Assembly: GCA_964501365.1 (NCBI GenBank)
Contig: CAZCST010000006.1
Coordinates: 1-64,000, forward strand
Origin: CAZAMB01 sp964501365
GTDB taxonomy: Bacteria; Planctomycetota; Phycisphaerae; UBA1845
Length of the DNA stretch: 64,000 nt
Reading direction: 5' to 3'
Made by a program: the position numbers and the translations under genes. Of this stretch, positions 18,434 to 27,823 are shown piece after piece. How positions within the stretch are numbered: the stretch's first letter is position 1; every line of letters starts with the position of its first letter. The notes beneath the pieces were generated by a model. It was not told where the DNA came from. It saw only the letters and a list, made by a program, of their open reading frames with translations, and ran no database searches.

Positions 18434-21400
18434 TTAATCTGAGCGTCTGGTGTCATTCGGATCGTGCATCCTGAATAGCGACGCAACGATAGCACAGAAC
18501 AAGAATGCCGGAATCATGCCTGTGCCGCAGCCGCGCGGCGTGGGTCGCGTGGGCTGCCCGTCAACCGAAGCCCTTCCGACGGCGAATTCCCCGCCGCTGT
18601 CACGCACGCACCAGTACTCAACGGATCCATCGCTTTTGGTCGTTCGCCCTGATTCGCCAACGTTGTTTGTGGGCAACGATTCGCCGATGTTCAAACCCGC
18701 CGGAACCCACGTGCCTCCTCCGCCGCCGCGTGGATCGAGCATATGTATCTGAAGTTCGGACGGCGTTGCGTCCAGTTTGGCAATATCCGCGGGTGTGAAG
18801 GGCAGGCTGACAGTCAGCCTTGACCCCTCCGTCTCCGCCGCCGTAATCACTCTTAACCGTCTGCCGAGCGCCTTTTCGTCGCCAAATCCATCCAGTGTGG
18901 TGGCGCCCGGAGTGGCCGGATTGTCTGACTCAATGACCGGCTCGCTTACCTCGAAGTGAATCTCTGCCCCCTCAGCCGGAGTGACCAGTTCGATGACTGC
19001 CAGAGGCGCTCCCTCGGTATCCGTCACCACCTGGTCAAAGACTCCAGTGATGTCGGTTGTACCCGTTCCGTTTGCCAAGATGGAGGCATCCACAGCGGCC
19101 GCACCGCCATCGATTCTGCACGTCGGCGACAGGAGGAAGGCCCGAACCTGGCTGCTGCCATTGGTGCCCCAGCCGACGATGGTACCGTCATCGTTGATGT
19201 CCGTTGCACGGGTCAGGGTCCATCCCGATCCTGCGGGTATGAGATTGTTGAGGTCGCGCATCAGATTGGTGCTGTCCCACACGAACGCGTGATAGGCGCC
19301 GCCGGTCACGTTCGAGGTTCCCACGACTACCTGACTTTCGTTGAGTCCGAAGGCCCAACTCTCCGTACCGCCGGTGAGGACTCCAAGATTGGTCATGGTT
19401 CCATCCCAGAGGAAAGCCCGCTTGGCAGCGGCGGCAGTATACGACCGACCGCACACGTCGCCGGATGTATTGATTGCCTCCGCCCGATGATCGGCCACGA
19501 TGGTTTCGCCTCCCAGAGTCCCGAGGTTTGTCATCGTGCCGTTCTGCCAACGGAACGGTCGCCAGTTTCCACTGGCGTTTTGTGCACCGCCCACGACTTG
19601 TCCGGAATTATTGATGCCGAATGCCTCGCTTTGCGTCCCCCCAAGTGTGCCCAGGCTGTTCATCCCCGAACTCAAGCCATGCGCGCCCGAGGGCAGATAG
19701 ATGAATCCAATTCGGTTGCTGGCTGGGGAGCCGAAGTTGTACACCGTACCGACGACTTCAGCGCTGGCATTAACCGCTTGCGCCTCGCTGTCGGTCCGGC
19801 TCAGGATGACGCCAAGGTCAGTCATCGTTCCGCCGGAATACGTAAACGCACGCCGCTTCCCGCTCGCGTTGTGTGACCAGCCCACGATCCGGTTCGAATC
19901 GTTGATACCATGGGCCTCCGCATACGACCCGCCAAGCGTTCCCAGCGAGGTGAATGACCCGCAACTGAGATACCACGCCGACGGGTTGCCGGCGGAAGTT
20001 TCTTCAAAACCGGCCACAACCCCCGTTTCGCTTACGTTCCAACCCAGGCTGGAATTGGCACTCGATACCGCGCCAAGGTCCGCGACCACATACGTGGAGT
20101 ACGTCGTGCACGTATCCCACTCCCCGATGAGGTAGTAGCTCTTCGAACTGCCCACGTTGGAGTGCCACCGTTCCACTGTGGCGGTCACATCAGAGGCAAT
20201 GTGCATTCGTGATAAATCCGACCCGCCGCCGTCGGCTTCCTGATTATTCAAGTAGCGGCTCAGCGAGGAGCCGTTTTCCCGGATTCCCAGCTCGCGTTCG
20301 TTGGCGGTGGATTTGTTGGCCAGGACAAACTCGGCATGGGCGGTGTCGCTGATGCCGCTGGAGGTCAAATCCACATCCTCCCAGGTTGAGCTGGAGCTGG
20401 GACCGCCAATGTCTGTGAACAGCTCGTTGTATTGAAGCGGCGCAGCACTCCAGTAACCCACCAGATAAAAATCCACGTCGGTGTTGTCCTGAGCGTATAT
20501 CTCAATGGTCGCTCCCGTGGAATTGTCCGCTTTGACGAACATGGTTGCCGTGTCCACGCCCCCACCGGTGGCCTGGTGAATGTTGAGTAACCGCGCCAGG
20601 GACGATCCATTGCTGCGGACGCCGGCTTCGCGTTCATTGCCGGTGTCGTCGTTGGTCATGACAATCTCCGCAACCTGACCAGGGCCGACTCCGTACGAGC
20701 ATAGATTCTTGTCCGTCCAGGTGGTATTGGAACCGACCGTGAACGTGTCAAACGTCTCGACGTACGTTCCACAGGTCCAGTATCCAAGAAGCACGAAATC
20801 CACGTCGGCTGTTACGTCTGAATAGTGCTGGATTTGCGAACTGGAATCCGTCTGCACGTGCATGACCAGGATATCCACGCCGCCGCCCGTCGCCTGATTC
20901 AGTAGCAGTCTGCGATCCAGGCTCGATCCGACGGCACGAACACCGCCGTAACGCTCATTCGTGGCGTTTGCGTTCCGCACGGCGATTTCGACGACTGCGT
21001 TGGCCGGCACCCCGTCACCGCTGAGACTGTGCGTCTGCCACGTGTCCGCGCTGGAGGCGCTCCAGCTCACAAACTTCTCAAAGTAACATTCGATTTCTTC
21101 GATATGCGTCACGGAAGTCGTCGAACCAGTGACGGTGTCCGACGCGGTAACGTCAGCGGCGGCCAGGCCGATGGTGATCCGATCGAGCAGCGATAACGAG
21201 GCAAAGTCGCCTCGGAGTATGTAATAGGTACCCGAGCTGACACTGAATGTCGTGGAAAACGTAATGGTGCCCGCGGCTGTGTTAACCGTACCCGTGCCGC
21301 CGACTGCGGTTGTCTCTCCGGCTCCGATCGATCCGTTTCCATTGGTATCCACGAGGAGTTCCAGGCCGGCATAGTCGCCGTTCACGAGTCCGGTGATGTT

Positions 21401-22666
21401 CGTGAGGCGAAAGACAATCTGGGTGATGTTCAGCGTACCCGCGCAGGGAGTGAGTTTGAATGCGAACAATTCCGCGTTTGTCTCCGCTCCATTTCCTGTG
21501 AACGCATCAGATTCCTGTCCCGCCACGTGATCGGAAAGCAGCACGCCGACGTCCCAGTAGCCAATCAGGTGGAAATGACGCGCGTCGCTGACATCTTCAA
21601 ACCGGAATTCGATCACAGCGGAACTGTCGGACAGGACGTGCATGCTGGCGAAGTCGCCGTCGCCGCCTTCGTCCGACTCGTCGTCGCGCAGGTCAAGAAG
21701 TCGGGCCAGTGAGGATCCATTCGCCCTGACCCCGACCTCATTCTCTTCATCCAAGTCGTCGTTGGCGAACATGATTTGAACGACAGCCGAGTTGGTGACT
21801 CCGTAGGTGGTCAGATCAATATCCGCCCATGTGGCATCCGTGCCGGGACCGCCGATATCCGAGAATTTCTCGACGTAGTTTCCCGGCGCCGCGCTCCAAT
21901 ATCCGGCAAGGTAAAATACAATATGCGTCGTACTTCCAGCGTACGTTTCGATGGTCGCGCTGGCACTGTTGTCCGCTTTGACCAGCATCGACATTGCATC
22001 GACCCCGAAGTCCGCAGGCTGTATCGTGCGACGACGCGAAAGGCTCGATCCGTTGGTGCGTACCCCGGCCAGATACGCGCCGGTAGCATGGTCATTGGTC
22101 ATGACAATTTCGGCGACGTTGCCCGCACTCACCCCGTAGGTGTCCAGGTCTTCGTCCGACCAGGAGCTCGTGCCGGTAAAGCTGTCCCACTTTTCGACGT
22201 AGGTTCCACAAGCCCAGTATCCCACCAGCACAAAGGTGACGTCTGTCGTGTTCTGTGCGTAATGTTGGATTTGCGAGCTTGAGTCGGCCTGGACGTGCAT
22301 GACGAACACGTCGTAGCCGCCGCCGTCCGCGGGGTCCATGTTGAGCCGGCGCTCAAGGCTGGAGCCGACCGCCCTCACGCCGCCGTATCGGGCGGTGGTC
22401 GTGTTGGCATTACGCACCGCGATTTCGACCACCGCGTTGGCCGGAACGCTGAACGGCGCGCCGGATAGGCTCTTGGTCTGCCAGGTGGCCGTGGACGTAG
22501 CCGACCACGAATTGAACTTTTCGGTGTATTGAGCATTGGCTTTGCCTGACATGACCGAAAGGGTGGCGGGCACCACCAGCCACGCTATCCGACTCCACCC
22601 GATGTTTCTGTTTGGTGATGTAGCGTTGCGAACTGGCTGATCAATTGCGGACCGGCATGCCTCCAT
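18434..22666 (-). CDS. Giant exoprotein, tandem paralogue of 14070-18290
   Basis: A 1,410-residue protein with the same order of parts as its downstream neighbour: signal peptide ending near K-A-N-A-Q, three repeat modules (G-V-R-A-V-G-S-S-L-E-R-R, H-V-Q-A-D, V-G-Y-W), a central sandwich module, three more repeats, HAF repeats, a choice-of-anchor-like region and a Gly-Cys-Gly, membrane segment and basic tail. Identity is high throughout, highest in the HAF and C-terminal parts. The ATG at 22666 has GGGGGAGG upstream. Only 143 bases separate it from the next start, so the two may be cotranscribed. The likely location is the outer surface; the role is unknown, possibly adhesion or a surface layer. 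Confidence 0.85.
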   Translation of the reverse strand: MEACRSAIDQPVRNATSPNRNIGWSRIAWLVVPATLSVMSGKANAQYTEKFNSWSATSTATWQTKSLSGAPFSVPANAVVEIAVRNANTTTARYGGVRAVGSSLERRLNMDPADGGGYDVFVMHVQADSSSQIQHYAQNTTDVTFVLVGYWACGTYVEKWDSFTGTSSWSDEDLDTYGVSAGNVAEIVMTNDHATGAYLAGVRTNGSSLSRRRTIQPADFGVDAMSMLVKADNSASATIETYAGSTTHIVFYLAGYWSAAPGNYVEKFSDIGGPGTDATWADIDLTTYGVTNSAVVQIMFANDDLDEENEVGVRANGSSLARLLDLRDDESDEGGDGDFASMHVLSDSSAVIEFRFEDVSDARHFHLIGYWDVGVLLSDHVAGQESDAFTGNGAETNAELFAFKLTPCAGTLNITQIVFRLTNITGLVNGDYAGLELLVDTNGNGSIGAGETTAVGGTGTVNTAAGTITFSTTFSVSSGTYYILRGDFASLSLLDRITIGLAAADVTASDTVTGSTTSVTHIEEIECYFEKFVSWSASSADTWQTHSLSGDGVPANAVVEIAVRNANATNERYGGVRAVGSSLDRRLLLNQATGGGVDILVMHVQTDSSSQIQHYSDVTADVDFVLLGYWTCGTYVETFDTFTVGSNTTWTDKNLCSYGVGPGQVAEIVMTNDDTGNEREAGVRSNGSSLARLLNIHQATGGGVDTATMFVKADNSTGATIEIYAQDNTDVDFYLVGYWSAAPLQYNELFTDIGGPSSSSTWEDVDLTSSGISDTAHAEFVLANKSTANERELGIRENGSSLSRYLNNQEADGGGSDLSRMHIASDVTATVERWHSNVGSSKSYYLIGEWDTCTTYSTYVVADLGAVSSANSSLGWNVSETGVVAGFEETSAGNPSAWYLSCGSFTSLGTLGGSYAEAHGINDSNRIVGWSHNASGKRRAFTYSGGTMTDLGVILSRTDSEAQAVNASAEVVGTVYNFGSPASNRIGFIYLPSGAHGLSSGMNSLGTLGGTQSEAFGINNSGQVVGGAQNASGNWRPFRWQNGTMTNLGTLGGETIVADHRAEAINTSGDVCGRSYTAAAAKRAFLWDGTMTNLGVLTGGTESWAFGLNESQVVVGTSNVTGGAYHAFVWDSTNLMRDLNNLIPAGSGWTLTRATDINDDGTIVGWGTNGSSQVRAFLLSPTCRIDGGAAAVDASILANGTGTTDITGVFDQVVTDTEGAPLAVIELVTPAEGAEIHFEVSEPVIESDNPATPGATTLDGFGDEKALGRRLRVITAAETEGSRLTVSLPFTPADIAKLDATPSELQIHMLDPRGGGGGTWVPAGLNIGESLPTNNVGESGRTTKSDGSVEYWCVRDSGGEFAVGRASVDGQPTRPTPRGCGTGMIPAFLFCAIVASLFRMHDPNDTRRSD

Positions 22667-22993
22667 GCTACCTCCCCCAGTACAGACAAGTGGAATGTCG
22701 CCGGCCGCGCGCACGTTCTCCGAACGAGCGCACAAACTGCGCTGGCATATCGAGTCAATATCGGACCGACCCTGTTGGTTTCTACAGAGTTCAGCTGGCG
22801 GAGAGAGGCCCGAAATGATTGTAACGCAAGGCTCGAAAATACTTTGATACAGTTTCTCAGATGGCTGAATTCGTTCGTCGCACTAATGAATGGGTTCTCA
22901 ACATGATCCGATCAATAAGGGGGATATCGTGCGGCCTTTGACCGATTCGCGCGATCGGTGGTCAGCGATCGATGAGTTCATGGCGGATGGCTT
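22667..22993. other. 327-bp divergent intergenic region
   Basis: It separates the start of the upstream giant exoprotein gene from the PilZ gene and must hold both promoters. Apart from the purine-rich ribosome-binding site of the exoprotein (22671-22678), I see no repeat, RNA gene or credible ORF. Confidence 0.5.
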
Positions 22994-23473
22994 ATGTCTT
23001 CGAACGCACCTCCGGCCACTCCCTCGCCCGCTCCACAAGCCCAATCAGACCAGGACGGGCTCCCGCTTGCTGCCGCGAGCGAAGTCATCGAGCAACTGCG
23101 CCAGCAGGGCGATTCATGCCAGGAAAAAAAGAAGAACCAACGCAAATCTGAGCGCCGCGCCTGGGTGACGCAGTTGACCTTGCTGATCGAAGACCCGCTT
23201 GGAAAGCAGCGTACGCTCGACGTGGCCACCCATGACATCTCAACCGGCGGCTTCAGCTTTATCTACAAACAGTTCATCCACATCAATACGAAAGTGGCGG
23301 TACTCTTCGAGACACTTCCCGGCAAGCCTGCGCTAAACGGTGTTGTACGCAGCTGCGTCCTTCTTGACGGAATGCACCATCGCATCGGTGTGCAGTTTCA
23401 TATCCCACGAACTCCCCAACAGGGAAAACCGGCGGGCCCTTCGACTCCAACCCCCCCTCCATCCAAATCGTAG
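22994..23473 (+). CDS. PilZ-domain protein
   Basis: A 159-residue protein. After a Pro/Gln-rich N-terminal stretch, residues about 48-140 match PilZ: an Arg-rich R-K-S-E-R-R before the barrel, D-I-S-T-G-G-F-S-F as the second binding motif, and closing strands ending in R-I-G-V-Q-F. PilZ domains usually bind cyclic di-GMP, and both halves of the motif (R-x-x-x-R-like and D-x-S-x-x-G) are present. No output domain is attached. It may be linked in function to the HD-GYP protein at 5266-5946, but they are far apart. Confidence 0.8.
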   Translation: MSSNAPPATPSPAPQAQSDQDGLPLAAASEVIEQLRQQGDSCQEKKKNQRKSERRAWVTQLTLLIEDPLGKQRTLDVATHDISTGGFSFIYKQFIHINTKVAVLFETLPGKPALNGVVRSCVLLDGMHHRIGVQFHIPRTPQQGKPAGPSTPTPPPSKS

Positions 23474-23626
23474 TCCTCGAAACTCGTCACTCTTCCCAAG
23501 GCAAAGCCGCATCCGTTGCGGGCGGGCACTCCCGCTTGCGGTAGGGCATCATCGCCAGCAAAATCCCGACACGCGGCGGGCTGACTCAATCCTTTCACGA
23601 TCGCTGCGAGTGGGAGAAACACAGCG

Positions 23627-25186
23627 ATGAATCCACAGCAAAACCAAACTACCGGCGCGCCCTCAGAATCCGGATTTCTTCGCGAGCTGGGCCTGCTCGA
23701 TTCGACCATGATCGTGGCTGGTTCCATGATCGGCTCAGGCATATTCATCGTGCCTGCTGAGATTTCCCGCCACGTTGGCTCGGGCGGCTGGCTCATCATG
23801 GCCTGGATCGTCACGGGGTTGCTCACGCTGACTGCGGCGCTGGCCTACGGCGAACTGGCCGCCATGATGCCGCACGCCGGCGGACAGTACGTCTATCTCC
23901 GCGAATCGTACTCGCCGCTGTGGGGATTCCTCTACGGCTGGACGCTGTTCCTCGTCATTCAGAGCGGCACGATCGCCGCCGTGGCCGTCGCGTTCATGCG
24001 CTACCTCGGCGTGCTGTTTCCAAAAATCTCCGCGACGGCCTGGATCATCGAGCCCATCAATATCTCCTCTTCGTATGCGATCAGTCTTTCGGTGCAGCAA
24101 CTCGGCGCGATCCTGATGATCGCGCTCCTGACGTACCTGAACACGCGGGGGATTCGACTCGGAAAGTTGATTCAAAATACGTTTACGTTTACCAAGACGC
24201 TTTCCCTCGCCGCCCTCGTGCTCCTGGGCCTGGGTATCGCTGCAACGGGCGGCGCGATCGCGGCCAACTTCACGAACTTCTGGACTCCGCAAAACGTTGT
24301 CACCGTCAAACCGGATTTTTCCTTCGTGCCGGACATCTCTGCCACGCAGGGAATGTACGGCCTGTTCATCGCCTTCTGCGTGGCACAAGTCGGCTCGCTG
24401 TTTTCGTCGGACGCGTGGAACAACATCACGTTTACCGGCGGTGAAGTGCGAAATCCGCGGCGAAACCTCCCGCTGGCGATGGCCTTCGGAACCGGACTCG
24501 TGACTCTGCTCTATGTGACCGCCAACGTTGCCTACCTCATCATTCTTCCGCTTGGGGATATCCAGTCCGCTCCGGAGGATCGCGTCGGGGCGGCCGCGTT
24601 GCAGCACGTATTCGGCGGGGCCGGAGCCATGATCATGGCGATTGCAATCATGATCTCGACGTTTGGCTGCAACAACGGATTGATCCTCGCTGGGGCGCGC
24701 GTCTATTACGCCATGGCCCGCGACGGACTCTTCTTCCGTGCAACCGGTGTGCTCAATGCCCGCCACGTTCCCGCGATGGGATTGGTGTTGCAGGGGATTT
24801 GGACTGCAATCCTGGTGCTCCCTCGGACGCGGTTGCGCGAGGCATCGGGGGCGTACACCGTCGATGCAGTTACCGGGGCCGCAAAATATGGAAACCTCTA
24901 CAGCAACCTTTTGGATTACGTTGTCTTTTCGGCTCTGCTTTTCTACGTCCTGACCATCATTGGAATTTTTGTCCTCCGCAGGAAACGACCGGACGCGGAA
25001 CGCCCCTATCGAGCCTTCGGCTATCCGCTGATCCCCGCACTCTATGTCGTCGGGGCTTCCACGATCATGATCGTGTTGATGGTCTACAAAACGCAGACCA
25101 CCTGGCCGGGGCTGGCGCTGGTCCTGACGGGCATTCCCGTCTACGCCATCTGGCGCACCTTAAATGCTCAAATGAAACGTGGGTGA
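23627..25186 (+). CDS. APC-superfamily amino acid permease
   Basis: A 519-residue polytopic inner-membrane protein of the amino acid-polyamine-organocation type, with about 12 predicted transmembrane segments. The first helix carries the unwound substrate-site motif S-M-I-G-S-G-I-F, and the next region has Y-G-E-L-A-A-M-M-P-H-A-G-G-Q-Y, both diagnostic of the family (the second resembles LAT/APA-type antiporters). The substrate cannot be deduced. It is transcribed alone, converging on the iron-permease-like gene. Confidence 0.9.
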   Translation: MNPQQNQTTGAPSESGFLRELGLLDSTMIVAGSMIGSGIFIVPAEISRHVGSGGWLIMAWIVTGLLTLTAALAYGELAAMMPHAGGQYVYLRESYSPLWGFLYGWTLFLVIQSGTIAAVAVAFMRYLGVLFPKISATAWIIEPINISSSYAISLSVQQLGAILMIALLTYLNTRGIRLGKLIQNTFTFTKTLSLAALVLLGLGIAATGGAIAANFTNFWTPQNVVTVKPDFSFVPDISATQGMYGLFIAFCVAQVGSLFSSDAWNNITFTGGEVRNPRRNLPLAMAFGTGLVTLLYVTANVAYLIILPLGDIQSAPEDRVGAAALQHVFGGAGAMIMAIAIMISTFGCNNGLILAGARVYYAMARDGLFFRATGVLNARHVPAMGLVLQGIWTAILVLPRTRLREASGAYTVDAVTGAAKYGNLYSNLLDYVVFSALLFYVLTIIGIFVLRRKRPDAERPYRAFGYPLIPALYVVGASTIMIVLMVYKTQTTWPGLALVLTGIPVYAIWRTLNAQMKRG

Positions 25187-25217
25187 AAAAAGAACACAGA
25201 GCCGGTGATTATTTGTT

Positions 25218-25655
25218 TCATTCCAAGCGCTGCGAAGAAACGTCCGGCACATTGGTATCACGATCGCCCCGTTCCAGCCGCTTGCGCGCATCGGCGGCCA
25301 GCCCCGTGTAGTCGGCCCGGATGCTGTCCAGATGTCCCTCGTCGAGTTCCTCCATATCAAGCAGGGCGTTGTGCGCTCCCTCTACTGCACGAATCAGCTC
25401 ATCGAGCTTGATTTGTATGGCGGCCGAGTCGCGGTACTGCGTATTCTGAATCAGGAACACCATGAGAAAAGTTATGATGGTGGTGCCGGTGTTGATGACC
25501 AATTGCCATGTGTCGCTGAAATGAAAAATGGGACCGGTGAGTGCCCACGCCGCGATGACGCTCGAGGCAATGACGAATGCGACGGGCAGCCCGGTGAGAC
25601 GGGAGGTAGCTTTGGCGAAGCGGTTGAACAAGGAAGTATGTCTTGCAGTGGGCAT
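25218..25655 (-). CDS. Low-affinity iron permease family protein
   Basis: A 145-residue membrane protein. Two transmembrane segments lie at about residues 22-42 and 50-70, joined by a short loop with F-H-F-S-D-T-W-Q-L-V-I-N-T-G-T-T. A conserved F-L-I-Q-N-T-Q-Y-R-D follows, then a cytoplasmic helix (I-Q-I-K-L-D-E-L-I-R-A). This matches the bacterial family named after yeast low-affinity iron permease. Transport activity of the short bacterial members is not well established. It stands alone, convergent with the APC permease. Confidence 0.82.
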   Translation of the reverse strand: MPTARHTSLFNRFAKATSRLTGLPVAFVIASSVIAAWALTGPIFHFSDTWQLVINTGTTIITFLMVFLIQNTQYRDSAAIQIKLDELIRAVEGAHNALLDMEELDEGHLDSIRADYTGLAADARKRLERGDRDTNVPDVSSQRLE

Positions 25656-25932
25656 TGGGGTTTCCTTTCGTTTTGCGAGCCAACCACATTATAAAGCATT
25701 GCTGCCAACCCGGTTCGTTTGGAAATTTTCATGTCGGCAATAGGCCATTGGTGGGAGGAAAAGAGAAAGGAATCCGCGTTTGCCGACGTTGGCGATGAGG
25801 AAAGGCCTGGTTGTCGCATCCTTCGCGCATCATATTTCATAACATAGCGGGCGCGCGCTGAATTTGAGGAATTACCAATCGCAATAAAGCGACTGTTTAC
25901 GGTTGATACGGGATCGAGGAGCCTTGTTGGTT

Positions 25933-27723
25933 TCAGTTTTGGGGCGACCGAATCCGAAACCGCAGTTTTGCGCCGACCATCAATACGAGTGACAGAATGA
26001 CGAAGCCCCAAGTCGAAACGGCGGGGATGGCGCGGCAACCGACGATTTCGCCGTGGGCGCATTGTCCGGCTCCATCGCAAACATCGTTGGTACATTCATC
26101 GCCGTCTTCGGTGCATGGCGTACCGTTTGATGCGTACAGGTCCGCAGGACAGGCGGGAGATAGTCCGTTGCAGTATTCCGATTGATCGCACCCGCTGGCG
26201 GCCGCGCGGCACACAGTTCCGCCCGGAGTTAGGTTGGGCGAACAAACCCCCGTACCATTGCAGATATCGGGCATATCGCAATCGCCCTGCGGCTGCAGCT
26301 GTCCACACGGGGTTCCCGCTGCGCGCGGAGGATGTACGCACTCCCCGTTTGAACACGTGTCCGATGTGCATTCAATTCCATCATCGACGCAAGAAGTTCC
26401 CGTTGGGAATGGCAAGTGGATACATTCGCCACTCAGACAGGTGTCGGACGTACATCCTATTCCGTCGTCGGTGCAAGGCATTCCCGAAAGCACAAAAAGA
26501 TCAGGAGGACAAACGGCGGACAGACCGGTGCAATTCTCGGCTTGGTCGCATTCACCTTGCGCAGCACGGCAAACCACGTCGGCTCCGACGAAGTTTTGGG
26601 AACAAACTCCGTTGCCGTTGCACTGGTCAGGCTGGTCGCAATCTCCCTGGACCGTTGAATCACCGCAGGGAGTGCCAGCGCTTTTAGGCGGGTGTTGGCA
26701 CAACTCATTGATGCATATGTCCTCGGTGCAATCCAGGTCGTCGTCCATGCATGGATTCCCAGAAACGCATTCCTCGACGCCCACCGCCAAGTCAATAATC
26801 CCGCCAGCGAATTGCCCAGTGCTCGCGTGATATTGGTAATACGTCGGATCCTGTGCCGTTCCGAAACCGCCACGAAAATCTGCACCAAAATTCAAATCAA
26901 GGTTGGCGGCGTTCATCACATCCAGACGGTAAATGCCCGGTATCAAGGGTGCCGTCAATCGAATCAGTCCCACGGGAATCGCTGTGCCATCAGCGGGAAC
27001 TGTGATCTGGCGTAAATTGTCTGGTGACATGCCGATGAAGGCTATGACGACGATGGGGTCCGGCGGAAAGAAAACGCTTGGATCACGAAAATACGTATCC
27101 CCGCACATTGCGGGATTGGCTGCGCAAATCGGTGTCGAAGAAAAATCCCAAAACTCAATCGGGCCGACAGCGGCGGCCGGGTGTGTAATGGGGTAAGTAA
27201 TTCCAAGTGTGACGTAACTGAGAATCGAATCAAATTGAATTAATCTCGCGGGAAGGGGTATTCCGGGTTGCGCACGTTGTAGCGATACGGTGATTTCGAT
27301 TTGCTGGCCGGGCGCATAGGGACTAGGTGCCGATGGCGTCAGAGTTGCCACCACCTGCGGCTCACCAACTTGGTTTTGCATTTCAGTGTCGTTGCCGTTC
27401 ACATGCGCGGGTTGCCCCGATCTACACCCCTGAACGTGGGCGGCAAGGGCATCGATGTCTTGTTCGTCCACAATACCGGAACCGTCCATATCGAATTTCG
27501 GAGATTGAGGATCGAGGCCGTTCATCCCATCGATGAGTGCAAGGATATCCGCTGGCGTGACCATCCCGCTGCCATCAAGGTCATACAATTCCGGCGAGGC
27601 GCACAACGGATTTGCATCGGCCCGCGCGAAATCACCAACGGTATTGAAAAGGACACCAATTCCGGCGAGGACCGCAATAATGCGTAAGAGAACTTGTTCA
27701 GTACCAAAACTCGATGTGTGCAT
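25933..27723 (-). CDS. Cysteine-rich exoprotein with dockerin-like loops and an IPTL-like C-terminal sorting tail
   Basis: A 596-residue secreted protein. A signal peptide is followed by a dockerin-like pair of EF-hand loops (D-L-D-G-S-G and D-M-D-G-S-G, about residues 45-100). A beta-rich domain (about 120-320) resembles cohesin-like or PEP-CTERM-associated domains. Then come Cys-rich repeats of the type D-D-G-I-x-C-T-S-D-T-C and C-D-Q-x-x-x-C-N-G (about 325-555), as in the many-fold Cys-rich proteins of Planctomycetota and Myxococcota. The C-terminus I-P-A-V-S-T-W-G, a membrane helix and basic residues form an IPTL-type sorting signal. The ATG at 27723 has GGAGGGG 6 bases upstream; the ATG at 27762 is less likely. 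Confidence 0.82.
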   Translation of the reverse strand: MHTSSFGTEQVLLRIIAVLAGIGVLFNTVGDFARADANPLCASPELYDLDGSGMVTPADILALIDGMNGLDPQSPKFDMDGSGIVDEQDIDALAAHVQGCRSGQPAHVNGNDTEMQNQVGEPQVVATLTPSAPSPYAPGQQIEITVSLQRAQPGIPLPARLIQFDSILSYVTLGITYPITHPAAAVGPIEFWDFSSTPICAANPAMCGDTYFRDPSVFFPPDPIVVIAFIGMSPDNLRQITVPADGTAIPVGLIRLTAPLIPGIYRLDVMNAANLDLNFGADFRGGFGTAQDPTYYQYHASTGQFAGGIIDLAVGVEECVSGNPCMDDDLDCTEDICINELCQHPPKSAGTPCGDSTVQGDCDQPDQCNGNGVCSQNFVGADVVCRAAQGECDQAENCTGLSAVCPPDLFVLSGMPCTDDGIGCTSDTCLSGECIHLPFPTGTSCVDDGIECTSDTCSNGECVHPPRAAGTPCGQLQPQGDCDMPDICNGTGVCSPNLTPGGTVCRAAASGCDQSEYCNGLSPACPADLYASNGTPCTEDGDECTNDVCDGAGQCAHGEIVGCRAIPAVSTWGFVILSLVLMVGAKLRFRIRSPQN

Positions 27724-27823
27724 CGAAGCCCCTCCAAAGTCACAGCCTATGGATTTTGGCATCGAAGAACAAGTGAAAACCGCAAATTACCTTGGAATTC
27801 AACCGAACCAAAGCAGAAAACGC

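Noticed and set aside
18956..19876. A 306-codon frame antisense to the second giant exoprotein
   Set aside because: It is a shadow; the opposite strand encodes HAF repeats that match the paralogue residue by residue.
23474..23626. A possible riboswitch before the APC permease
   Set aside because: No known riboswitch consensus or extended stem was recognised in the short leader.
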